Positions 1-8,846 of a stretch of DNA of 64,000 nt are shown one piece after another. This DNA is from Amycolatopsis dendrobii (GTDB lineage: Bacteria; Actinomycetota; Actinomycetes; Mycobacteriales; Pseudonocardiaceae). Made by a program: the position numbers and the translations under genes. Every line of letters begins with the position of its first letter. The first letter of the stretch is position 1. The stretch is from positions 62,001 through 126,000 of the forward strand of contig NZ_JACGZW010000010.1 of assembly GCF_014145675.1 (NCBI RefSeq). Reading direction: 5' to 3'. The notes beneath the pieces were generated by a model that saw nothing but the letters and a program-made list of their open reading frames with translations, did not search any database and was not told where the DNA came from.

Positions 1-116
1 TGATAGACGGTGATGGTCTGGTCGGTGAAGCCGGCCCGCACGTCACGGCGCGGGGCGTTTGGCCGGGCGCCGGGGCGGTTCGCCGGGGGCAGGTTGGGGG
101 CGAGCTGGTCGGACAC
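1..116 (-). CDS. DUF4291 family protein (5' end only, runs off the window)
   Basis: The first 38 codons of a minus-strand gene are present. A GTG start at 116 follows a GGAGG ribosome site by 7 bases (GGAGGAAACCACGTG). The peptide opens with a proline-rich stretch and then reads RAGFTDQTITVYQ, which resembles the start of the DUF4291 domain, whose members have an acidic residue, then T-I-x-V-Y-Q near the N terminus. The function of DUF4291 is unknown. The rest of the gene lies outside the window, so the call rests on about a dozen residues. Confidence 0.55.
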   Translation of the reverse strand, partial: MSDQLAPNLPPANRPGARPNAPRRDVRAGFTDQTITVY

Positions 117-255
117 GTGGTTTCCTCCATGCTTGTGAAGCTGATTGTGCCTGCTCGCAATGGTTGTGTCGCTTGCTTTTCGGCTCCGGAGCGCACTGCT
201 GTGTGTAACGGATTCTCCGCGGCGACGACCTGTTGTTGTCGGAAGAGGAGGTTCG

Positions 256-963
256 ATGACGGATGCGGTGACTGACGAAGCCGCGGCGAGTGATGCTGCG
301 GCGTTCCAAGTTCCCGGAACTGCGGTGCTCGCCATGGGCGGGGGAGACGACGGTGCGGAGTCGCTTGCCGTGTGGCATGTCAGCGTGGCGGGTGCGCTGA
401 CGGGAGCTTGGGTCACGCCGGTCGCGGAGGTGTTCGGGGCTCGCGCGGCGGCGCGGCGTGTTCTGGCGTTTCTCGAACGCCGCGCTGTCGCCGCCGTGTA
501 CCCGGAGAAGGTGCCGGGCTGGCTGGAGCAGTTGACCGGGGCAGCGGACCTTCCGGAGCGGAATGGCTGGTGGAAACGCCAGGAGTTCTCGCCGGCCGAA
601 GCGTTCGGGGAGATCGTCGAGCGCCGGCGGCGGTACGCGGACACCGTCGAAGAGGAACGCGCGCGGAACAAGGCGATCACCGAGCTGGAGTGGGTGCACG
701 AACTCTCGGACAGCGTTGAGATCGGCTGCTTCGAGGATCTGCGGCGGGTCGCCGGGGTTCGTCCCGCGGTGGGGAACCCGGTCGTGTCGGAGGCGCTGAC
801 GATCGCGCGGACGTTGAGGTGGGTGGTGTCTGTGTGGGCCGAGACTGAGAAGGTCAAGAACCGCCGTCGTTACGTGCGGGAAGCGCACGGCGAGGCGGAA
901 CCCTTGCCGCCGAGCTGGCTGAGTGCGGTGCAGGTCGCCAGCGAGACGAGGTTGCCGCTGTGA
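256..963 (+). CDS. hypothetical protein, first gene of a three-gene cluster
   Basis: 235 aa, not recognised. The ATG at 256 is chosen because GAGGAGG lies 5 bases upstream; the open frame reaches back to 145 without a comparable ribosome site. The N-terminal third is Ala/Gly rich with a short hydrophobic run (GTAVLAMGG) and an AVWHVSVAGALTGAW segment. The middle has a charged helical stretch, probably coiled (EIVERRRRYADTVEEERARN). There is no signal peptide or clear membrane segment. Its stop overlaps the GTG of the exonuclease gene by 4 bases (GTGA), so the two are probably translationally coupled. Function unknown. Confidence 0.7.
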   Translation: MTDAVTDEAAASDAAAFQVPGTAVLAMGGGDDGAESLAVWHVSVAGALTGAWVTPVAEVFGARAAARRVLAFLERRAVAAVYPEKVPGWLEQLTGAADLPERNGWWKRQEFSPAEAFGEIVERRRRYADTVEEERARNKAITELEWVHELSDSVEIGCFEDLRRVAGVRPAVGNPVVSEALTIARTLRWVVSVWAETEKVKNRRRYVREAHGEAEPLPPSWLSAVQVASETRLPL

Positions 964-2240
964 AGGCCGTGCACGGTTACGCCGTCATCGACACCGAGAC
1001 CACCGGAATCCTCACCGGCGGATGGCGGCACCGGATCGCGGAGATCGCCGTCGTCCACGTCAGCCCGGACGGCACGATCACCGGCGAGTGGTCGACCTTG
1101 GTCAATCCGGAGCGTGATCTGGGGCCGCAGAACGTGCACGGCATCCGCGCCGTCGACGCGCGGCGAGCCCCGTTGTTCGGCGAACTGGCCGGCGACCTCG
1201 TCGCGCGGTTGCGCGGACGAGTGCCGGTCGCGCACAACTGGTCGTTCGACGCCAGGCACCTCCGATCCGAGTTCGAACGCCTCGGCATCGAGACGCCGTT
1301 CGACGCTTCGTCGGGCGTGTGCACGATGCGCGCGGCAGGCCGGATCCACCTGGGTTCGCGACGTTCTCTGGCCGACTGCTGCGCGGCGGCAGGCGTGCCC
1401 GAACGTTCCTGGCACAGCGCGCGGGACGACGCGCTGGCGGCGGCCGAACTGCTGGCGTACTTCATTCGCAACGCGCCGGAGGCGGTGACGCTCACCGAAG
1501 CACAGGTGGGTGCCGCGTTCTGGGACTGGCCGCGGATTCCAGCCGGCACCGCAACGGCCGTGCGGCGCAGCGAACCAGGACGAGCGGAACCGCATTTTCT
1601 CGCCCGGCTGGTCGAACGGATGCCGCGTGACGAGGAACCTGTCGCCGACGCGTATCTGGCCATGCTCGACGCGGCGCTGCTCGACCGGGACATCTCGTCG
1701 ACCGAGGGGGACCTGCTCGTCGACCTCGCGCATGATCTCGGCCTGGGCCGGAACGAATTGACCGCGCTGCATTTGAGCTATGTGCGCGATCTTGCCCGCG
1801 AGGCATGGGCCGACGAGGTCGTCACCGACGAGGAACGACACGACTTGCTCACCGTCGCGAAGCTTCTGGCGCTCGATCACGCGGTGGTGGACCAAATCCT
1901 CGACGAGGAACGCACGGCGGCCTCTCCCGCAGCGCCTTCCGGTGGCAAACTCGGCGGGCTCGCGCTGAGACCAGGCGACAAGGTGGTGCTGACCGGGAGC
2001 ATGGCGCGGGGACGCGAAGAGATCGTCGAGCAGGCAGCGTCCGCCGGTGTCCGGGTGACCGGGAGCGTCAGCGGGCAGACTCGCGTGGTGGTGGCCGCGG
2101 ACCCGGATTCGCTGTCAGGCAAGGCCCGCAAGGCACGTGAGCTCGGGGTCCCGGTGGTGTCGGAAGATGCTTTCCTGGCGGTCCTCGACCGGTTGGCGGA
2201 CCTGTCTTACGGGGTTCTGCGACGGGCTGCTGATGCTTGA
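960..2240 (+). CDS. DEDDh 3'-5' exonuclease with TerB-like middle and C-terminal BRCT domain
   Basis: 426 aa. The N-terminal 170 residues form a DnaQ-type exonuclease: exo I VIDTETTG near residue 8, exo II around AHNWSFDARHL, and exo III HSARDDALAAAELL, with the His-x4-Asp of the DEDDh class. The centre (about 215-310) is an acidic helical region resembling TerB-like domains. The last 90 residues (VVLTGSMARGREE to VVSEDAFLAVL) look like the BRCT domain of NAD-dependent ligases, which binds DNA ends or phosphopeptides. The arrangement suits a repair or proofreading-type nuclease rather than the replicative epsilon subunit. The GTG start overlaps the previous stop. Confidence 0.88.
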   Translation: MKAVHGYAVIDTETTGILTGGWRHRIAEIAVVHVSPDGTITGEWSTLVNPERDLGPQNVHGIRAVDARRAPLFGELAGDLVARLRGRVPVAHNWSFDARHLRSEFERLGIETPFDASSGVCTMRAAGRIHLGSRRSLADCCAAAGVPERSWHSARDDALAAAELLAYFIRNAPEAVTLTEAQVGAAFWDWPRIPAGTATAVRRSEPGRAEPHFLARLVERMPRDEEPVADAYLAMLDAALLDRDISSTEGDLLVDLAHDLGLGRNELTALHLSYVRDLAREAWADEVVTDEERHDLLTVAKLLALDHAVVDQILDEERTAASPAAPSGGKLGGLALRPGDKVVLTGSMARGREEIVEQAASAGVRVTGSVSGQTRVVVAADPDSLSGKARKARELGVPVVSEDAFLAVLDRLADLSYGVLRRAADA

Positions 2241-2718
2241 AGAGGGATTTGTGCGCGATCTGCGAAACTTGGCGCGCGAGCTGGAGATAAAGGTTGATTC
2301 ATTCGAAAGCGGGCACGTGCGCTGGCACCTCTATTCCAGGGCGATTCGGGTATCGGTCGGGATTGATCGGCTGATCCCGTTGCTGAGCTGTGAGCCGGAC
2401 CTGACGATTGCTGCTTCGGTTGCCTTGCAGTGCCTGGAGGAAGTCCCAGAGCCGCTCCGGGCAAGTGTGGTAAATGCGCTTCCTGCCGGTGGTTCACAGG
2501 ACCTCGCAAGGGCGAGAATGGCGGATCTCTCGGTTCTCGACGCTCTCGCTTCGCGGCCGAGCGAGCCTCCCGGAGCGACTTCGATGGCAGGCTGGTCGCA
2601 ATGGCTGCAGTTGCGCGCCGCGAAACTCTCTTCGCATCGGCAAGTGCTCGAGTATTTAGCGTCCTCCGGTGCCACGAAACGAATCAGGCGGGAGGCGCTG
2701 GCTCGCGCACGCGACTGA
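2233..2718 (+). CDS. hypothetical helical protein
   Basis: 161 aa from ATG 2233, which overlaps the exonuclease stop by 8 bases. It is not recognised. The sequence is largely helical with no membrane segment, opening with an acidic/basic helix (LEEGFVRDLRNLARELEIK). Leucine-rich stretches such as LIPLLSCEPDLTIAASVAL suggest a small alpha-helical-repeat fold, which is inference. Third-position GC is visibly lower than in the neighbouring genes, hinting at a different history. GTG 2251 is an alternative start. Confidence 0.6.
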   Translation: MLEEGFVRDLRNLARELEIKVDSFESGHVRWHLYSRAIRVSVGIDRLIPLLSCEPDLTIAASVALQCLEEVPEPLRASVVNALPAGGSQDLARARMADLSVLDALASRPSEPPGATSMAGWSQWLQLRAAKLSSHRQVLEYLASSGATKRIRREALARARD

Positions 2719-2751
2719 ATCCGGTATTGCCATATTGTCCGAAGGGCGAGG

Positions 2752-3732
2752 TCATCGGTCCAGTGCGATTTCGACGCCGAGCCCCTTGCTCACCGCACGC
2801 CGCAGCACCAGCGCCGCCGTCGCGATGTCCTGGACCGCCACTCCGACCGAGTTGAACAGGGTGATCTCGCTTTCGCCGGTGCGCCCGGGGCAGATTCCCG
2901 CGAGAACTTCGCCCAGTTCGGTCGCCAGGTGCTGCTCGCTGATCACACCCTCGTGCAGTGCGGAGAGCGTGGCGCCGGACTCGGTCAGCGCGGTATGCCT
3001 GCTGTCCACGACGACGCGGGCGCGTCGCAGGCATTCCGCGTCGATTTCGCGGTGGCGGGGACGGGGCGGCGCGCCGACCACGTTCAGATGCTGGCCTGCT
3101 CGCAGCCATGTTCCGTGCACGATCGGATCCACCGCCGGGGTGAGCGTGCACACCACGTCGGCGGCCTGGACTGCTTCGGCAGGAGTGTCCGCCAAACGGA
3201 TTTCGCACCCGGAGCCGGCTGCCTCTTCCCGGAACGCCTGTGCTGTCGCGGGATTGCGGCTCCAGACCACTGCCGTCCTGATCGGACGGACACAGGAGAC
3301 AGCCGCCAGGTGCGCCCGCGCCAGCGCACCGGCCCCGATCAGGCCGAGCACCGAGCTGTCCGGATTGGACAGTGCTCTGGTCGCCACCGCGGATGCCGCC
3401 GCTGTGCGGTAACGGGTGATGACCGCACCGTCCACCAGGGCTTCGGCACGGCCGGTCGCGCTGTCGACCAGAGTGATCGTCGACTGCTGGCGCGGCCTGC
3501 CTGCCTCCGGATTTCCCGGCAGGTCGGCCAGCAGCTTGACGCCTCCGGCACCGTCCACTGTGGCGGTCATCGGAACGAGAAGCCCGTCGTTGCCGGGGAT
3601 CGGCGCGCAGGCGCGGCCGGGCTGGGTGGCTCCGCCGAGCACGAGCTGCCGGTGTGCGTGCTCGACGGCGTCGATCACCTCGCGGAGGTCGAGGACTTCC
3701 TCGACCTCCGAACGCGTCACGATGCGAACCAT
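2752..3732 (-). CDS. ornithine cyclodeaminase / mu-crystallin family protein
   Basis: 326 aa. The fold is that of the OCD/mu-crystallin family, NAD(P)-dependent enzymes such as ornithine cyclodeaminase, alanine dehydrogenase and ketimine reductase. Visible features are the substrate-side segment GGVKLLADLPGNP with its conserved Lys, RTAAASAVATRALS, the dinucleotide-binding LGLIGAGALARAHLAA and the late DIATAALVLRRA. ATG 3732 lies 1 base after the stop of the upstream transporter, so it is the third gene of the DUF3311-symporter operon. The pairing suggests the transporter imports the substrate, perhaps an amino or imino acid. Exact substrate unknown. Confidence 0.85.
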   Translation of the reverse strand: MVRIVTRSEVEEVLDLREVIDAVEHAHRQLVLGGATQPGRACAPIPGNDGLLVPMTATVDGAGGVKLLADLPGNPEAGRPRQQSTITLVDSATGRAEALVDGAVITRYRTAAASAVATRALSNPDSSVLGLIGAGALARAHLAAVSCVRPIRTAVVWSRNPATAQAFREEAAGSGCEIRLADTPAEAVQAADVVCTLTPAVDPIVHGTWLRAGQHLNVVGAPPRPRHREIDAECLRRARVVVDSRHTALTESGATLSALHEGVISEQHLATELGEVLAGICPGRTGESEITLFNSVGVAVQDIATAALVLRRAVSKGLGVEIALDR

Positions 3733-3733
3733 G

Positions 3734-5215
3734 TCAGCTTCGCCCTTCGCCGGTCGCCGGGACGCTCTCCGGCTGGACTGTCTTCCTGGCCGGCGAAAGG
3801 ATTTCGCGGGCCCGGCGGACGATCGGGATCTCGTGGTCGACCGGTTTGCCCGCATACAGGGCGGACATGCCCGCCGCGACCGCCGCGTTCACCGCGGCCG
3901 CGATCAGACCGCTGTTGACCACTCCGCCGACCGCGGCATGGCTGAAGTACAAGAACGCCACGGTGGTGCAACCCGCGATCAGCCCGACGGCCAGCGGGAC
4001 TGCTCGCAGCTTGCGGAAGAACAGCACGCCGAGCCAGGCCGGCACCAGTTGAGCCGTCAGCGACAGCGCCAGGTTGAGGAACGTCAGCATGATCGAGGAC
4101 GCGAACGTCGTCAGCGCCGCGGTGCCGACCAGGAACGCCGCCATGATCGGCTTGAGCCTGCTCTGCGCGGCCGCTTGCGAGCGCTTCGGCAGGATGTTGC
4201 GGGTGAGCACGCCGCTGAACATCAGCGCGTTGCCTGCCAGGACCAGGACTCCGGCCAGCCCCGCGCCCGCCGCCACGAGACCCACGATCCAGTCCGGCGC
4301 GAGTTCGCGGGTCACCTCGAGAAAGACCGAATCGGCGTTGTGCAGGCCTGGCCTGGTCTGCAGGCCGTAGTAGGCGGCGAAGACCAGCAGCGGGTACATC
4401 AGCATGTAGAGCGGCATCCAGATCACGGACTTCTTCACCCCGGCCTCGGACCGCGCGGAGAACAGGAACTGTGCGGGCAGCGTGAGGTAGAACTGCAAGG
4501 ACTGCAGGAAAATCGTGGTCATCGCGAAGACCAGCCCGGCTCCGCTGACGGTGGCCAGGCGCGGCGTCGTTTCGACCACGGCGAAAACACCGGGAACACC
4601 CTTCGCCGCGATCACCGCCGCGATGCCGGCGAGCATGATGCCCAGCAGCATGAACACGTCTTTGACGATCGCGACGAAAGCGGTCGAGCGCATGCCCGAC
4701 GCGGCGACGTAGACGAACGCGATGACTCCGGCCCCGACGATCGCCTCCAGCCGGGTGACCGGGATGCCGAGTCCGGTGAGGACTGTCTGCAGTCCGATGA
4801 ACTGGAAGATCGCCCACGGCACCAATGCCAGCACGAACGAGACCGCGGTGAGCCGTTCCAGCAGCCGGTTGCGGTAGTGGCCGTACATGACGTCGGCGAC
4901 GGTGACCGCGTCGTACGCCTTGCCCGCGCGCCACACGAGCGGCGCGAGGAAATAGCCGAGGACGTAGCCCGCCAGGATGTAGCCGATGAACCAGATCCCG
5001 TAGGAGGCGCCTTTGGCGTAGATGCCGCCCGGGAAGCCGAGCATGGTGCCGATGCTGTAGATCTCTCCCACGGCGAGGAAGAAGATCAAGCGGCTCGGCA
5101 GCGCCCGCCCGGCGACCAGCGTGGCGACCGCGCCCTTGCCGGTTCCGCCCCGGCGAGCGGCCAGCGCCACTCCGATCGACAAAGCCATGACGACGGCGAA
5201 TACCGTTGCGATCAT
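3734..5215 (-). CDS. sodium:solute symporter family permease
   Basis: 493 aa with about a dozen hydrophobic segments, typical of the SSS family of Na+-coupled permeases. The family-typical early region is present (EIYSIGTMLGFPGGIYAKGA). ATG 5215 overlaps the stop of the upstream DUF3311 gene by 4 bases (ATGA). SSS permeases with a small DUF3311 partner are known from monocarboxylate and amino-acid uptake loci such as rhizobial MctP. With the cyclodeaminase-like enzyme downstream, uptake of an amino-acid-type substrate is plausible but not shown. Confidence 0.9.
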   Translation of the reverse strand: MIATVFAVVMALSIGVALAARRGGTGKGAVATLVAGRALPSRLIFFLAVGEIYSIGTMLGFPGGIYAKGASYGIWFIGYILAGYVLGYFLAPLVWRAGKAYDAVTVADVMYGHYRNRLLERLTAVSFVLALVPWAIFQFIGLQTVLTGLGIPVTRLEAIVGAGVIAFVYVAASGMRSTAFVAIVKDVFMLLGIMLAGIAAVIAAKGVPGVFAVVETTPRLATVSGAGLVFAMTTIFLQSLQFYLTLPAQFLFSARSEAGVKKSVIWMPLYMLMYPLLVFAAYYGLQTRPGLHNADSVFLEVTRELAPDWIVGLVAAGAGLAGVLVLAGNALMFSGVLTRNILPKRSQAAAQSRLKPIMAAFLVGTAALTTFASSIMLTFLNLALSLTAQLVPAWLGVLFFRKLRAVPLAVGLIAGCTTVAFLYFSHAAVGGVVNSGLIAAAVNAAVAAGMSALYAGKPVDHEIPIVRRAREILSPARKTVQPESVPATGEGRS

Positions 5216-5436
5216 TCTTCGCCGCCTTCCACTCGCCGGTACTGCGCACGATCGAAGAACCGCCACGACGCCCACAGGCAGAGCGTGGTCAGCGGGAGCC
5301 AAGCGAACAGCCACGCGAACACCAGTGGTATGCCGAACACGGTGGCGGTGCTCTGACTGCAGAGCGGCACGCCGACGAAGATCGCCAAGCCGGGCAGGCC
5401 GAGTGCGATCAAGACGGACCAGCGACTTCCGAGCAT
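5212..5436 (-). CDS. DUF3311 family small membrane protein
   Basis: 74 aa with two hydrophobic helices (around WSVLIALGLPGLAIFVGVPL and IPLVFAWLFAWLPLTTLCL), matching DUF3311 proteins that precede SSS symporters and probably act as accessory subunits. ATG 5436 follows AGGAGG by 5 bases. It is first in the three-gene operon and is translationally coupled to the symporter. Confidence 0.82.
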   Translation of the reverse strand: MLGSRWSVLIALGLPGLAIFVGVPLCSQSTATVFGIPLVFAWLFAWLPLTTLCLWASWRFFDRAQYRRVEGGEE

Positions 5437-5811
5437 GGGACCTCCTGAAGCCTGGAAAGGCGGCTGCCGGGGCGACGGTGGCCGGGCCAGTTTCCCGGCA
5501 CCGGCGCGATACTCCGGCGGCATTTTGGTATACCAGAACTACGGTAGGAGGCCGGCGCGGTTTTCCGACAGGTCCAGTTGTGAGCCAGATCTCAGTGCCA
5601 GTTGGTCGGCCTGGCTGAGCGTTCGGGGCAGGCGACTGTCCCTCGCGGGTCTCCTGGCCGGAAACAAGGGCGGGCACGATATCGCTGGTGATCACGGAGA
5701 TTGTCCCTCGCCGCAAAGGAGCCCGGGCCCCAGCCGCGCAGCACCGGAGCTGGGCGGAGCAAGATAGCCGCGACCAGATGAACCAGCAGGCAAAGGGAGT
5801 CTGAGCACCAG
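5437..5811. other. divergent intergenic region
   Basis: This 375-bp gap separates the DUF3311 operon (minus) and the DUF3558 lipoprotein gene (plus). Apart from the palindrome at 5523-5538 I see no coding sequence. Open frames crossing it have no ribosome site and no protein-like composition. Confidence 0.6.
5523..5538. promoter_or_regulatory. palindromic operator, GntR-like (TGGTATACCA core)
   Basis: TTTTGGTATACCAGAA has a perfect 10-bp palindrome TGGTATACCA at 5526-5535 and near-symmetric flanks. It lies 87 bp upstream of the DUF3311 start. FadR/FCD-type GntR regulators bind short palindromes of this general kind. No GntR gene is in the window, so a trans-acting regulator would be needed. 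Confidence 0.5.
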
Positions 5812-6426
5812 ATGCCGCACCGCACCGTCCGACTCGCCACCGCTGCCGTCGCCGCCATCGGCTTGCTCGCCGCCTCCGCCTGCGGCGGTGACATCGACGG
5901 GACCGGAGGAACTGCTCAGCCGCCGGGCAGCGCGGGCTCAAGCGCGCCGGCCGACGGCAGCGGCTCGGGACCCAAGGTTCCGTCCCCGCTGCCCACCAAG
6001 GACTTGATCGCCAACCCGTGCAGCGTGCTCAACGCCTCGGAAGCGGAGCAGGTCGGCCTCAAGTACCCCGGCGAGAAAAGCACCGGCGTGCTGAACGGGT
6101 GCCGGTGGACCTCCTCCGGAAGCAACCTGAACTTCGTCAACGACACGCCGATCGAGCAGAACAAGCGCGGAATCAGCGACATCTACGACCAGAAGGCCAA
6201 GCAGGCTTACTTCGAGCCCACCGCGGTCAACGGCTACCCGGCCGTTTTCGCGGGCGCCGAGGACAGCCGCGCGAACGGCATCTGCACCCTCTGGGTCGGC
6301 GTCACCGACCAGCTCGCCGTCTCGGTCCTCCCGAACATCAGCATGGGGTCGAACAAGAAGGACCCCTGCGGCATCGCGAAGAAGTTCGCCACCGCGATGA
6401 TCGGACATCTCCAGGGGGCGTCGTGA
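5812..6426 (+). CDS. DUF3558 family lipoprotein
   Basis: 204 aa. The N-terminal signal peptide ends in the lipobox LAASAC, so Cys24 would be lipidated and the protein anchored outside the membrane. A 35-residue Gly/Ser/Pro linker follows, then a domain starting near ANPCSVLNASEAEQVG with CRWTS and a later Cys pair (GICTLWVG, DPCGIAKKF), the hallmarks of DUF3558. The family is abundant in Pseudonocardiaceae and has no established function. Confidence 0.85.
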   Translation: MPHRTVRLATAAVAAIGLLAASACGGDIDGTGGTAQPPGSAGSSAPADGSGSGPKVPSPLPTKDLIANPCSVLNASEAEQVGLKYPGEKSTGVLNGCRWTSSGSNLNFVNDTPIEQNKRGISDIYDQKAKQAYFEPTAVNGYPAVFAGAEDSRANGICTLWVGVTDQLAVSVLPNISMGSNKKDPCGIAKKFATAMIGHLQGAS

Positions 6427-6550
6427 TCGTCACCCGACCTCCGCGCGGGCTCAAGCGGGAAGCTCAGCGTGTCTTGCCCGGGCCGAAGAGGTCCGAACGG
6501 CTCCGCCTCCCGCTCGGCGGCGTGCGCCTTCTGGTCGCCCCGGTTCGCTG

Positions 6551-6660
6551 ATCCGCGTTCGACGAAAACACCGGCCCGATTGTCAATTTAGCCCCATTAC
6601 GCGGTGCCGCCGCACGCTTCTGCCGCCGTGCCTGAGCTGGGCGGCTGCCTGCGGGTGGCT
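6551..6660. repeat. imperfect direct repeat, copy 1
   Basis: Opens with a 25-bp block (cgttcgacgaaaacaccggc continuing to ccgat) that recurs exactly near 7184. It is followed by GC-rich sequence aligning to the second copy with scattered mismatches (gccgccgcacgcttctgccg against gccgccggacgcttccgccg). Confidence 0.6.
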
Positions 6661-7179
6661 GTCCGACGCTCAGCTGATCCGTCGATCGAACCGGGCTCCG
6701 GTCACAGAGGCAGCCAGGGGCGGTCGCGCGATATCGGGTGCTGGCGACCACAGGCAGTCCGATCGTCAGCCCGACGAGCACTGTCGCTCTCGGCAAATAC
6801 ACAGCCAACTAGTCCGGCGAGACGCTAGCCAGCGCGGCAACCGCAATCGTGAGGAATCGAATTGCGACCTCGAGTGCCAACGGTGTCGCGCCAGATCCTG
6901 CATCGCGTCGCGTTGCTCGGCACTAACGCGATAGCGGCCAGCGCACGTTCAGCTCTGGATAGAGCACCGGATTGCGGAAGATTCATTTGTTGAGAGCTTG
7001 CGACACGCGACCTACGCGACAGTGCATCCACTCCGGCGGTGCCGGCGTCGCCATTTCACGCGGCCAACCGTCGCCCCGCCCCGCCTGCCGACGCGCACTC
7101 AATCGCAGGTACGGAAAGGTTGCGAGGACTCATCTCAACGAGCCCGCCACGCGCTGGCCGCCCCCCGCGGCGACGGAAT

Positions 7180-7285
7180 GGATCACGTTCGACGAAAACA
7201 CCGGCCCGATAACCGAAATCCTGTCGTGCTAAGCGATGCCGCCGGACGCTTCCGCCGCCGTGAATGCGCTAGGCGGCTTCGCATA
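7180..7285. repeat. imperfect direct repeat, copy 2
   Basis: Second copy of the element at 6551-6660, about 630 bp downstream and in the same orientation. The first 25 bp are identical and the following 70-80 bp are clearly related but diverged. Confidence 0.6.
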
Positions 7286-7391
7286 CGAGGAGCGCGGACA
7301 CCTCCTTTCCCCGCTGCTGACGCGAGCGCGGGCAAGGCTATGGCGCACTGGCTCTTGTCGCCGGAGCGCGATCGACCAATGTGGTTGGCGG

Positions 7392-7706
7392 CTAGGCAGC
7401 TTCCTCCGATGCGGTGGTCTTTGTGGACGGTCGGCGCGGCGGCGTTGCGGGCCGGTGGGCGAGTTCGATGCCAAGGCTGAGCTGCCCGGGCGACCGGCAG
7501 GCTCTGGTCGGCTGGGTCACCACGCCGGTGCCGGGCAGGTTCGCGGTTGGTCGCGGCGCGCTCGCTGTCGGTGAGCGCGGGTGCCGGGCGAGGTAGTGGA
7601 GTCTGCGGAGATGCCGCTGGACGAGCCCGGCGCGGCGTGCTTGCTCGAAGAGAACTCGGGCAGCCTCGTTTCGGGTCCGTCGGCTGGGACTGGGACGGTC
7701 GGACAT
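7392..7706 (-). CDS. hypothetical protein, doubtful
   Basis: 104 aa from ATG 7706, with a weak AGGAA site upstream. The N-terminal half reads like a real helical protein (SRRTRNEAARVLFEQARRAG, then LVQRHLRRLHYLARH). The C-terminal half is low-complexity Pro/Thr/Arg. It lies in gene-poor DNA, so it may be a remnant or a false frame. No family recognised. Confidence 0.35.
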   Translation of the reverse strand: MSDRPSPSRRTRNEAARVLFEQARRAGLVQRHLRRLHYLARHPRSPTASAPRPTANLPGTGVVTQPTRACRSPGQLSLGIELAHRPATPPRRPSTKTTASEEAA

Positions 7707-7903
7707 AGGGGTTCCTGGCGTGGTCGAGCTGGCTGAGGGCAAGATCACGAATGCGTTTCGGCCTGGTTGAGGCGTCGTGATGGCGGCGTGCTTCTGGACG
7801 GCACGCGTGCCGACTCGGGGCAATGCCTTGCAAGGGGGATGCCGGGTGCGGCTCGGCCGAGTCCGGCAACAGTGTGCGCCGGCCGGCTTCCGGCCCTCGG
7901 CCG

Positions 7904-7933
7904 GGCCTGGCCAGGGGTTCCCCTGACCAGGCC
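7904..7933 (-). terminator. hairpin downstream of tRNA-Arg
   Basis: A 14-bp stem with one mismatch (arms 7904-7917 and 7920-7933) and a 2-base loop lies 5 bases beyond the 3' end of tRNA-Arg. No strong T tract follows. It fits a terminator for the minus-strand tRNA. Confidence 0.6.
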
Positions 7934-7938
7934 GTTTG

Positions 7939-8012
7939 TGCCCCCGGCAGGACTCGAACCTGCGACCTAGAGATTAGAAGGCTCTTGCTCTATCCAGCTG
8001 AGCTACGAGGGC
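7939..8012 (-). tRNA. tRNA-Arg (anticodon TCT)
   Basis: The minus strand folds as a cloverleaf: acceptor arms GCCCTCG and CGGGGGC, D-arm GCTC/GAGC, anticodon loop CTTCTAA giving anticodon TCT, and T-arm GCAGG-TTCGAGT-CCTGC. One mismatch closes the anticodon stem. CCA is not encoded. This tRNA reads AGA, a rare codon in high-GC genomes. Confidence 0.95.
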
Positions 8013-8846
8013 CCGGGTGGCTGACAGCTGCTGACCTCCAGCATGGGCAGCTTAGTCATCGCCAATCTCTCGATCGTTCGACACCGTCGAATCGTTTCAG
8101 CTTCCGTTCGTCGGATTTGCGGGTGCCCGGAGGCGGAATGCCACAGCGCGCGACGGTTCCGGTACGCACTGCGCGGGAAAGCGGCCTGGCCTGGCTGGCG
8201 GGCGACGGTTTGTGCAGCTTGGGCACCTGGATCTCCTGGCTGGGGCGGTGGGCGGGACGGGGTTCGAGGCTGTTCTGCTGGAAAGACTGTGGCGATCTTG
8301 TGATGTAAGGCTTCTGGCCTGGCGATGACAGTTGGTCGGTTCGGCGGTTGCGGTACGGCGGAAAGGTGTCAGGCCGGACCGCCGGTGGCCCGCCGGCATC
8401 GGACCCGCGCTCAAGCCTGGCGCGATGCCGGTGTGACTAAGCGGACGCGGACTGGGAGCCCGCCCCGAGCCAGTCGCGCCGCAGGGGCCGGGCCTGCGGA
8501 CAGTCGGGCTCGCCCCGAGGCTGCCGGCTCGCAGCCGTGGCCGGGGCGCACCTGCCGCGAGCCAGGTGCCGGTCCGCGGCGGCCACGTCAGAGCAGACCG
8601 CACCCGAATGGCGCCGAACCGCCTGAGCTGCGGTGGAGCGCAAACCCGGGCCTCGCCTCCCGCTCCCGGGGCGGGGCCGGGAACGGGAAGCGAGGGGCAG
8701 GGGCCCGTGGGCGCGGATCTTCCGGGCTGCGCGCCCACGGGCCTAGGGGCCGCTCGGGGGTGCGGCCCCCGGGCTGGCGAACTGGGGCGGCGAGTCGACT
8801 CGGCCGGAGCTGCCTCGTTCGCCTGGCCCGGTCTCAGGGGCAGGGG
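8013..8846. other. gene-poor region between tRNA-Arg and the protease inhibitor gene
   Basis: 834 bp, extremely GC-rich in its second half. Long open frames exist on both strands only because stops are rare at this composition; their translations are Arg/Gly/Pro-rich without family features. I see no RNA gene, repeat or credible gene. Confidence 0.5.

Larger units (their letters stand above)
6427..7391. other. gene-poor region with degenerate duplication
   Basis: About 965 bp without a credible gene. Base composition is less GC-rich than the flanks in 6830-7130, and open frames lack ribosome sites and protein-like composition. The region holds two copies of a degenerate repeat (6551-6660 and 7180-7285). 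It looks like decayed accessory DNA downstream of tRNA-Arg. Confidence 0.5.

Noticed and set aside
6427-8846. Possible genomic island at tRNA-Arg
   Set aside because: No integrase, phage gene or repeated tRNA 3' end was found, so an attachment site cannot be supported; only decayed DNA is reported.
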